Below, piece after piece: positions 24,800 to 30,938 of a stretch of 30,938 nucleotides of DNA (positions are counted from its first letter, which is position 1; every line of letters begins with the position of its first letter). A program made the translations under genes and the position numbers. The DNA lies in assembly GCA_905197435.1 (NCBI GenBank), contig CAJJYX010000015.1:1-30938 (forward strand). Reading direction: 5' to 3'. Below the pieces are notes generated by a model. The model was given only the letters and a program-made list of their open reading frames with translations, was not told the origin of the DNA and ran no database searches. The DNA is from an uncultured Bacteroides sp. (GTDB lineage: Bacteria; Bacteroidota; Bacteroidia; Bacteroidales; Bacteroidaceae).

Positions 24800-26494
24800 A
24801 TGAAACTGCCATTCAAATATATTGCCATCCTTGTTGTCATCTCCCTGGCCGGTATCTTTGCCTATCAAGCATACTGGCTTACGAGCCTCTACCACACTAT
24901 GCACAGCGAAATGGAAAGGGACATCACCGAAGCCATGCGCATGAGTGATTATAATGAGATGATGATACGCGTGAATAAGCTGAAGCAGGACAACATAAGC
25001 CATGGTGAAATCAGCGTATCAACCGGATACAACAATGACGGGAAATCATTTGTCCGTAGCAGTACCACCATCTCCCGTGAAAATTCCTTGGAAAACACTA
25101 CCTTGCAAAAAGTATTCATGCCTAAAGAGGACAGTGTCTATGTGACCCGCCCGAATGATTCAACCCGCGTGGAAGTCAGTGTCAGGAAGGATGTCTCTTT
25201 GCTTGCCAAAGAAGACAGTGTGCTTTTCATCGACCAGCGCAGGAAAAAGGATAAAGCCCGGTGGATGTCAGCCGATTCTGCACAGGAACATCTGGAAGAA
25301 GCTCTCAAGGACTCAGGAAGTTCTCCCCAATCCGCATTGAGAGCCCAAGGGGGACTGGACGTAATTTTGCGCGACCAAAACAGTATGCTGGAACTCGCTA
25401 CCTACTTCCAGCGCGGACTGCATTCGGGACTGGACATCATTTCCGACCCTGACGTAACGCTTTATGACAGTCTGCTGACTTCATTCCTGCACGACCGCAA
25501 TATCAATCTTCCCCATAAGCTGCTACATCTGCACAAAGGTAGCAAATGGGACTCTACCGTTCTCTATGTAGACACACTGGCAAACATAGGTACTCCCGGC
25601 TATGTCCCCACCACAAAAGCCGTAGAATACAATTATTCCTTCGACATCAATACAAATCAAAGCTATCGTCTCATCATGGAACCGGTCAACATGCTGGTTC
25701 TGCGACAGATGTCGGGCATTCTCGCCACATCGTTCATCATCCTTATCATACTTGCCTTCTCCTTCTGGTTCCTGATACGCACCATCCTGAAGCAGAAGAC
25801 ACTGGAAGAGATGAAAAGCGATTTCACCAACAACATCACCCACGAACTGAAAACACCCATCGCCGTAGCCTACGCTGCCAACGACGCCCTGCTCAACTTC
25901 AATCAAGCGGAGGAAAAGGCCCAACGCGACAAGTACCTGCGTATCTGTCAGGAGCAGCTTCAGCGTCTCAGCGGACTGGTTGAACAGATACTTTCCATGA
26001 GTATGGAACGTCGCAGGACTTTCCGCCTGCACCCGGAAGAATTTGCAGTACGGGACATTTTGGAAAAGCTCATTGAACAACACAAGCTGAAAGCAGAAAG
26101 CCCCGTCCACATATCGGTGGACATCGAACCGGAAGACCTGAGCATACTTGCCGACCGTACGCATTTCAGCAACATCATCAGTAACCTGATAGACAACGCC
26201 ATCAAATATTCGTACGGAGAAGCTGAAGTAAACATCCATTGCCGAAAGATAGCCACCGAAGGACAGGATGAACAGACCGAAATATCCGTCAGCGACCACG
26301 GTATCGGCATTGCTCCTGAGAAGCAGAAGCATATCTTTGACAAATTCTACCGCGTACCTACGGGCAATCTGCACGACGTGAGAGGTTACGGGCTGGGATT
26401 ATTCTATGTGAAGACCATGACGGAAAAGCATGGCGGCAGCGTATCGGTAAAAAGCGAATTGGGAAAAGGAAGTACTTTTACGATAAGGATATGA
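24800..26494 (+). CDS. Membrane sensor histidine kinase
   Basis: This is a 564-residue protein. One membrane segment at about 7-27, a large periplasmic sensor (about 30-300) of no recognised fold, and a second membrane segment (about 308-327) precede the kinase core. The HisKA has phospho-acceptor H348 (NNITHELKTPIAVA). The HATPase has N466 (NLIDNAIKYSY), D499 (SDHGIGI) and a GYGLGL motif starting at about G529. All motifs are intact, so this is an orthodox kinase. The next gene is its OmpR-type response regulator, 57 nt downstream, followed by an exported protein. Repeats upstream suggest autoregulation. The signal is unknown; the envelope setting and the divergent outer-membrane receptor point to an envelope or substrate cue. 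Confidence 0.95.
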   Translation: MKLPFKYIAILVVISLAGIFAYQAYWLTSLYHTMHSEMERDITEAMRMSDYNEMMIRVNKLKQDNISHGEISVSTGYNNDGKSFVRSSTTISRENSLENTTLQKVFMPKEDSVYVTRPNDSTRVEVSVRKDVSLLAKEDSVLFIDQRRKKDKARWMSADSAQEHLEEALKDSGSSPQSALRAQGGLDVILRDQNSMLELATYFQRGLHSGLDIISDPDVTLYDSLLTSFLHDRNINLPHKLLHLHKGSKWDSTVLYVDTLANIGTPGYVPTTKAVEYNYSFDINTNQSYRLIMEPVNMLVLRQMSGILATSFIILIILAFSFWFLIRTILKQKTLEEMKSDFTNNITHELKTPIAVAYAANDALLNFNQAEEKAQRDKYLRICQEQLQRLSGLVEQILSMSMERRRTFRLHPEEFAVRDILEKLIEQHKLKAESPVHISVDIEPEDLSILADRTHFSNIISNLIDNAIKYSYGEAEVNIHCRKIATEGQDEQTEISVSDHGIGIAPEKQKHIFDKFYRVPTGNLHDVRGYGLGLFYVKTMTEKHGGSVSVKSELGKGSTFTIRI

Positions 26495-26551
26495 GCATGA
26501 TTAAATTACTTGCTAAGGTACTTTACATTACTTGTAACATAAATACGAATT

Positions 26552-27271
26552 ATGGAAAAGATAACCGTACTTCTGGTTGAGGACGAACAAACCCTCGCCA
26601 TGATTATCAAGGATACATTGGAAGGACAGAACTTCATCATCCACACCGCAGCAGACGGTGAAGAGGGATTGCGCAGGTTCTTCGACCTCCGTCCCGACGT
26701 GCTGGTGGCAGACGTAATGATGCCCCGTATGGACGGTTTCGAAATGGTGCGCCGCATCCGGCAGACCGACAAACAAACACCGGTACTTTTCCTCACGGCA
26801 CGCTCTGCCATCAACGATGTGGTGGAAGGTTTTGAACTGGGAGCCAATGACTACCTGAAAAAGCCTTTCGGTATGCAGGAGCTCATTATCCGCATAAAGG
26901 CCCTGGTAGGTAAAGCCTTCTCCTTTAACGAGGCAAAGCCCAAAGAAAGCACCGTTTTTGAAATCGGTGGCTATCGTTTCAATTCCGTTACACAACGACT
27001 TAGTTTTGCAGGTACCCCGGCTTCGCCTAACGTGGATACAGAGGTAGAACTCTCTCACCGCGAGTCCGAAATACTGAAACGCCTTTGCGAAAACCGTAAC
27101 CAAGTGGTCAATACCCAGAATGTCTTGCTCGACCTTTGGGGAGATGATAGCTTCTTCAATTCCCGCAGCCTGCATGTGTTTATCACCAAACTACGGCATA
27201 AACTGGCAAAAGACAAGCGCATCCGTATTGTGAATATACGGGGAATAGGATATAAACTGATAGTGAATTAA
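26552..27271 (+). CDS. OmpR/PhoB-family response regulator
   Basis: This is a 239-residue transcription factor. The receiver has acidic E10/D11, phospho-acceptor D54 (LVADVMMPRMDGF), T82 and K104 (YLKKPFG). The C-terminal winged helix (about 140-239) has ELSHRESEILKRLCENRNQV, SRSLHVFITKLRHKL and ends IRGIGYKLIVN. It forms a cognate pair with the kinase upstream and is probably cotranscribed with the exported-protein gene 21 nt downstream. The phased GTGTTATC repeats at 24677-24737 are its most likely binding site, by position and spacing. It resembles, but is not identical to, the RprY type of Bacteroides regulators. Confidence 0.95.
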   Translation: MEKITVLLVEDEQTLAMIIKDTLEGQNFIIHTAADGEEGLRRFFDLRPDVLVADVMMPRMDGFEMVRRIRQTDKQTPVLFLTARSAINDVVEGFELGANDYLKKPFGMQELIIRIKALVGKAFSFNEAKPKESTVFEIGGYRFNSVTQRLSFAGTPASPNVDTEVELSHRESEILKRLCENRNQVVNTQNVLLDLWGDDSFFNSRSLHVFITKLRHKLAKDKRIRIVNIRGIGYKLIVN

Positions 27272-27292
27272 ACTAAAACTAAACTACTATTT

Positions 27293-28099
27293 ATGAGAAA
27301 GTTATTATTTATTGCTTTTATCTGTTCTTCACTTTGTAGCTATGCACAGAGTGAGACTCCGGAGGATACCATAAAGAACCGCCCTCCCATAAAAAAAGAA
27401 CAGGTTCCCTTTTCTCCCATAGAGGACAAACGTACCGTTTTCGATGAAATTCTACCAAAACATGACATGCAAGGTGAACAGCAGCAGGAGATAGACCTTC
27501 ATATCACCACCCCCGAATACGTGGACCCCCTGCCATGGACTGACATCAATAAGATACATTTTCAGAAAAACATCTTTGAATGGGACTTCCAGCGTTTTGC
27601 CGATTTCCTGCTTTCACCGGAAGTCGTAATGACAATGTACGGTAACCATACCACTTACCCTGCGATGGGTTCCATCATGCAAGCAGGTGCAGGACTCACA
27701 TATTACAGCCCCGATGGGCATTGGGAAATAAGCGGAGGGATATATGCCGCCCATTACTCCATGGCCACGCCCTCAGCCATTTCCAAAGCCAAAGATGCCA
27801 AAAGGGACGCGCCCAGAGGAACCCAATGGGACATAGGCTACAATGCCTCCGTTGCCTACCGCATCAATCCCTACATGCGCCTGCATGCTTTCGGCCAATA
27901 TTCGGGCTATGGAAAAAGTAATTCCCTTCATGGGTATATGAATCCGATGTACCCGCAAAGTGGTTATGGCATGGTACTGGAACTGAAGGTGACGGACTGG
28001 CTCGACATTAATGGAGGCTTGGAACGGAGCTACGATCCCACTAAAATGAAATGGAGGACTTCGCCCATCTTTGCCCCTACCATTCGTATAAAGAAATAG
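27293..28099 (+). CDS. Exported protein, probable small outer-membrane barrel, function unknown
   Basis: This is a 268-residue protein with a signal peptide of about 19 residues (…SLCSYAQ). A Pro- and charge-rich linker follows (about 25-70). The C-terminal half (about 120-268) has alternating strands: GAGLTYYSPDGHWEISGGIY, WDIGYNASVAYRIN, RLHAFGQYSG, GYGMVLELKVTDWLDINGGL. This looks like a small beta-barrel or beta-sandwich. I do not recognise the family. It follows the response regulator by 21 nt, so it belongs to the kinase-regulator transcript. It shares the post-signal pattern AQSE-P-DT with the next exported protein, which suggests relatedness or a common partner. Confidence 0.75.
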   Translation: MRKLLFIAFICSSLCSYAQSETPEDTIKNRPPIKKEQVPFSPIEDKRTVFDEILPKHDMQGEQQQEIDLHITTPEYVDPLPWTDINKIHFQKNIFEWDFQRFADFLLSPEVVMTMYGNHTTYPAMGSIMQAGAGLTYYSPDGHWEISGGIYAAHYSMATPSAISKAKDAKRDAPRGTQWDIGYNASVAYRINPYMRLHAFGQYSGYGKSNSLHGYMNPMYPQSGYGMVLELKVTDWLDINGGLERSYDPTKMKWRTSPIFAPTIRIKK

Positions 28100-28114
28100 A
28101 AATAATACAAAGAT

Positions 28115-28147
28115 ATTTCCGGAAATGAGGGGAAAAAAGTATCTTTG
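28115..28147 (+). promoter_or_regulatory. Promoter with overlapping 12-bp palindrome before the second exported-protein gene
   Basis: A -7 element TATCTTTG (28140-28147) lies 52 bp upstream of the start codon. The perfect palindrome ATTTCCGGAAAT (28115-28126) covers the place where a -33 element would be, so a regulator bound there could control this promoter. Confidence 0.5.
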
Positions 28148-28199
28148 TTCAGTTTACCCCTGTGAGGTGGACAGCAACTGAATTTGTGAGCAAAGAACT

Positions 28200-28799
28200 A
28201 TGAAACGAATCTTTTTCTGCATCATCACTTTACTTGCAGGCATGTCATCCGTCAGCGCACAGAGCGAGATGCCTGCCGATACGGTACGTTCTGCGTCTAT
28301 ACGGGGCGAGACTTCTTCCGAGAGAATGCCTCCATCTGAAAAGGAGCTTCTGCCTAATGTGAAGAATTACGACGGTTTCCTGCTGGATATGGGGTTGATG
28401 AATCTGTCCACCCCCACTCTTCCCAAATTCACTTTGGAGATACCGGATGCCAGCAAAGACTACAGCCGCATCTTCCGACTGAACCCGGACGTGACTTATT
28501 CACAAGGTCTCTCAAACATATTCTCCCTCAGCAACTCCCGGTATTTCAGCTCGAACCCTTTCGGATTGAGCAACTTTTGGGGCTCTACCGACAACCTGCA
28601 AATGGGAAGTTTCACTTTGAAGAATGGCATGCGTATCCATACGTATGGCGAATACGACAAGGACGGATGGAAAGTGCCCAATCCTTCCGCACTGCCATGG
28701 GAAAAGAACAATTTCAAAGGGGCGTTCGAATTGAAGTCTGCCAACGGAGCTTTCGGTATACGCATCGAAGTACAGCAGGGAAGGCATGTACCCTATTGA
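28200..28799 (+). CDS. Exported protein of unknown function
   Basis: This is a 199-residue protein with a signal peptide (about 1-20, …GMSSVSAQ). The mature start, SEMPADTVRSASIRGE, resembles that of the preceding exported protein (SETPEDTIKNR). The middle is rich in Ser, Asn and Phe (NIFSLSNSRYFSSNPFGLSN). The end has short beta strands (SFTLKNGMRIHTYGEYD, FKGAFELKSANGAFGIRIEV). There are no Cys residues in the mature part, no lipobox and no known domain that I recognise. It has its own promoter-like element and is followed after 25 nt by the RmlD-like reductase gene. It may be a companion of the upstream exported protein in the envelope. Confidence 0.72.
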   Translation: MKRIFFCIITLLAGMSSVSAQSEMPADTVRSASIRGETSSERMPPSEKELLPNVKNYDGFLLDMGLMNLSTPTLPKFTLEIPDASKDYSRIFRLNPDVTYSQGLSNIFSLSNSRYFSSNPFGLSNFWGSTDNLQMGSFTLKNGMRIHTYGEYDKDGWKVPNPSALPWEKNNFKGAFELKSANGAFGIRIEVQQGRHVPY

Positions 28800-28824
28800 T
28801 GTCCATTACTTAACAATAGAACCA

Positions 28825-29730
28825 ATGGCAAGAAAGAAGATATTAGTAATAGGTGCCAACGGCTTTACCGGCAGGCGCATCCTCGACGATTTATCCCGTA
28901 ATTTGTCATATCAGACAACAGGCTGTTCCCTGCATGATGACATCTGTCCTCATTCGGGAGACTATCGCTTTATCCGCATGGATATATGCAATCGACAGGA
29001 AGTGGAAAAGCTTTTCCAGGAAGTGCAGCCCGATGCCGTAATCAATGCCTCCGCCCTCTCCGTCCCCGATTATTGCGAGACGCACCATGCAGAAGCTGAT
29101 GCCGTCAATATTACTGCAGTCGAGCATCTTGCAACATGTTGCAAGACAAGGGGCAGCCGCTTTATCCATCTTTCCACTGACTTCGTTTTCGATGGTGATA
29201 CAGACCGACTCTATACGGAAGAAGACATGCCTGCTCCCGTCAACTATTACGGCTACACCAAGCTGGAAGGTGAAAAGCGTATCGCTGCTGTTTGCAGGGA
29301 TTATGTTATCGTACGTGTAGTGGTAGTGTACGGTACCACCCTGCCCGGACAGCATGGCAATGTGCTCCAACTGGTGGCGAACAGATTAAGGAGCAATGAA
29401 GAAATGTTCGTTGTTTCCGACCAATGGCGTACGCCCACCTTCGTGGGAGACATATCGCAAGGAGTGGAGAAGCTGATAAATCACCCGCAAAACGGCATCT
29501 ACCACCTCTGTGGGAGTGAGTGCCTGACCATTGCAGACATTGCTTACCGGGTGGCAGAAATATTAGGATTGAACCGTTCGCTCATCCGTCCCGTCACCAC
29601 GAAGGAGATGGATGAAAAAACACCTCGTCCCCGTTTCAGCGGACTAAGCATAGAGAAAGCACGCCGGGAACTGGAGTATCAGCCACATACGCTGGATGAA
29701 GGAATAAAACTGATGTTCGGATTACAGTAA
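28825..29730 (+). CDS. RmlD-like NAD(P)-dependent sugar reductase (SDR superfamily)
   Basis: This is a 301-residue protein. I chose the ATG at 28825 (MARKKILVIGANGFTG) because the Rossmann fold starts right there. A start at 28786 would overlap the previous gene. The dinucleotide motif GANGFTG, DAVINASALS, STDFVFDG, the catalytic YYGYTKLEGE (Tyr-x3-Lys) and the substrate-domain motif RTPTFVGDIS are typical of the dTDP-4-dehydrorhamnose reductase group. No other rhamnose-pathway genes (rmlA/B/C) are nearby, so the true substrate may differ. It is cytoplasmic, probably cotranscribed with the exported-protein gene 25 nt upstream, and converges with the helicase gene. Confidence 0.85.
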   Translation: MARKKILVIGANGFTGRRILDDLSRNLSYQTTGCSLHDDICPHSGDYRFIRMDICNRQEVEKLFQEVQPDAVINASALSVPDYCETHHAEADAVNITAVEHLATCCKTRGSRFIHLSTDFVFDGDTDRLYTEEDMPAPVNYYGYTKLEGEKRIAAVCRDYVIVRVVVVYGTTLPGQHGNVLQLVANRLRSNEEMFVVSDQWRTPTFVGDISQGVEKLINHPQNGIYHLCGSECLTIADIAYRVAEILGLNRSLIRPVTTKEMDEKTPRPRFSGLSIEKARRELEYQPHTLDEGIKLMFGLQ

Positions 29731-29757
29731 TGTTGGGCCGGATTGCAACAGATTAGA

Positions 29758-30938
29758 TCATAATAGCTCCGGCTCTGCCAATCCCCTCTCTTTGCGGTAA
29801 GTATGCACCATTTCCAGAATCATATCTCCATATTTCTCCACCCCTTTCTTTCCGAAATACGGAATACGCACAAGCATGGCTTTATCCGAAGGCAACAGAT
29901 TGCTGATACCCAGAATCGCTTTCTGCTGAATGACGGTGTATACGGGCAGTCCCAATGCAGAAGCTTCCGCATTGCGCCATGTTATCAAGCGGTTGTAAAG
30001 TTCCGGATGCAGCACATCCTTGGGTACTTCAACAGCTGCAGCACGTTTCCGTTCGCGGGGACTTTTTCCCCTATCCGGTTGCCAGCTTTCCAGCTCTCCT
30101 TTGCCGGCAGAGCTCTTCCCTTTTTTCCCTTTTTGCGAGGCAGAATCATCAATGGAAAGGAGTGCTTTCTGTTTCAAGTATTCCGCTACATGGAATCCAT
30201 GTGCCAGTACATAATCAAGTAAATCGGTCTTCAAGTCAAACAATTTTTCCAGCTCTTCCATGGCATCACGAAGCTTCTTTTTCAGTTCCTTGTTGTCAGA
30301 AGCCACCGTATTCGCCATCACTGTATCCAGTGGCTGCAACTGTTCCTGAAAATAAGTGACAGCAGAGTGGATGCGCCCCTGCAATGTCTTGTCTGTCGCA
30401 TAATCCTGTGCAGTATCAATCAGACGAGTATATTGGATACTGAATTTTTGGGCTACCTTCGTCACTCTGTCATGAAAGCGTTCCATTCCCTCCTTACAAG
30501 CTGCCAGCTGTTTAGGAAAAAGCTTGTACAAATGCTCGTCTATCAACCGCACATACCGTTGCAAAGCTTGCTCTATAGGCAAAAAATCGAACAGGCCCGA
30601 CAACAGTTCCAGATAATAGGCTTGCTGCAAGGAACGGAAACGCTTCTCGTCCGGCTCGTTTCTCCGTGCTTCTATCGTGAAAGTATCCACTGCATCGTCG
30701 GTGATAATGGCCTTTGCAGAAAACGGAGCACTAAGCACCATTCCTTCCAGAGTCTTGCAACGGCTCAAAGCCACGTATGCCTGCCCATGCGCAAAGGAAG
30801 CGCTGGCGTCAATCACTGCATGGTCAAAAGTCAATCCCTGGCTTTTGTGGATGGTAATCGCCCAAGCCAGGCGCAAAGGATACTGTCGGAACTTGCCCTC
30901 TACCGTCTCCTCTATCTCCTTGGTCTCCTCATTGATCG
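29758..30938 (-). CDS. Pif1/RecD2-like DNA helicase, C-terminal part, with HRDC-like tail (partial, runs off the window)
   Basis: The reading frame is open to the window edge, so only the C-terminal 393 or so residues are seen and the start lies outside. The first part holds the last helicase motifs: [23 protein letters not shown] and [16 protein letters not shown], typical of the UvrD_C_2 segment of Pif1- and RecD-like SF1 helicases. A long helical region follows. A lysine-rich linker comes next, then a C-terminal HRDC-like domain of about 75 residues ([21 protein letters not shown] … [13 protein letters not shown]). HRDC domains bind DNA in RecQ-type helicases. The ATPase core with the Walker motifs must lie beyond 30938. 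It converges with the reductase gene, 27 nt apart. Confidence 0.85.
   Translation of the reverse strand, partial: INEETKEIEETVEGKFRQYPLRLAWAITIHKSQGLTFDHAVIDASASFAHGQAYVALSRCKTLEGMVLSAPFSAKAIITDDAVDTFTIEARRNEPDEKRFRSLQQAYYLELLSGLFDFLPIEQALQRYVRLIDEHLYKLFPKQLAACKEGMERFHDRVTKVAQKFSIQYTRLIDTAQDYATDKTLQGRIHSAVTYFQEQLQPLDTVMANTVASDNKELKKKLRDAMEELEKLFDLKTDLLDYVLAHGFHVAEYLKQKALLSIDDSASQKGKKGKSSAGKGELESWQPDRGKSPRERKRAAAVEVPKDVLHPELYNRLITWRNAEASALGLPVYTVIQQKAILGISNLLPSDKAMLVRIPYFGKKGVEKYGDMILEMVHTYRKERGLAEPELL

Noticed and set aside
29731..29757. TGTTG/CAACA stem as terminator between the reductase and helicase genes
   Set aside because: The stem is only 5-6 bp with no T-run on either side.
1..30938. 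CRISPR arrays, tRNA or rRNA genes
   Set aside because: No regularly spaced repeats, cloverleaf sequences with conserved arms, or rRNA segments were recognised by eye.

Overview
The window looks like a chromosomal segment of a Bacteroides or very close relative. Several intergenic regions carry the Bacteroidales sigma-factor -7 element TAnnTTTG. Strong Shine-Dalgarno sequences are mostly absent, and exported proteins end their signal peptides in ...AQ. The gene set also fits: an outer-membrane beta-barrel receptor, a PorT-like barrel, KdsB, class A PBP, a membrane kinase with TPR-like sensors, and an IS1182-type element. The species cannot be fixed from the sequence alone.

Layout. (1) 93-1819: an IS1182-family transposase broken by one in-frame TAG. 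(2) 8513 down to 2006, minus strand: a tightly packed operon. It encodes a 1443-residue protein made of two complete membrane sensor-kinase modules in tandem, then a response regulator with a LuxR-like tail, then an AbgT-family transporter whose start overlaps the regulator's end. This is the most unusual system in the window. (3) 8638-9576: prs on the plus strand. (4) 15855 down to 9667, minus strand: class A PBP, short FolK, an inverted-repeat element, KdsB, an M16 peptidase homologue without zinc ligands, and an exported 14-repeat MORN protein. (5) 15856-16349: a gene-free stretch dense in palindromes. (6) 16350-19188, plus strand: pyrB, pyrI, a flavin-reductase-like protein and a PorT-like barrel. 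(7) glyA (plus) converging on fhs (minus), separated by a long perfect hairpin. (8) 22458-28799: an outer-membrane beta-barrel receptor (minus) divergent from a histidine kinase and OmpR-type regulator. Helically phased direct repeats lie between them. Two small exported proteins of unknown function follow. (9) 28825-29730: an RmlD-like reductase. (10) 29758 to the edge: the C-terminal part of a Pif1/RecD2-like helicase with an HRDC-like tail.

How the parts work together. Several genes touch folate and one-carbon metabolism: folK, glyA, fhs, and possibly the AbgT transporter, whose family includes p-aminobenzoyl-glutamate carriers. prs and pyrBI supply PRPP and pyrimidines. PBP1A and KdsB belong to envelope synthesis. 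The two signalling loci each sit beside an envelope protein: the tandem kinase beside AbgT, and the classical kinase beside the beta-barrel receptor and two exported proteins. This suggests each circuit controls its neighbours. Two convergent gene pairs, prs/MORN and glyA/fhs, are separated by nearly the same palindrome, so it behaves as a reused bidirectional terminator.
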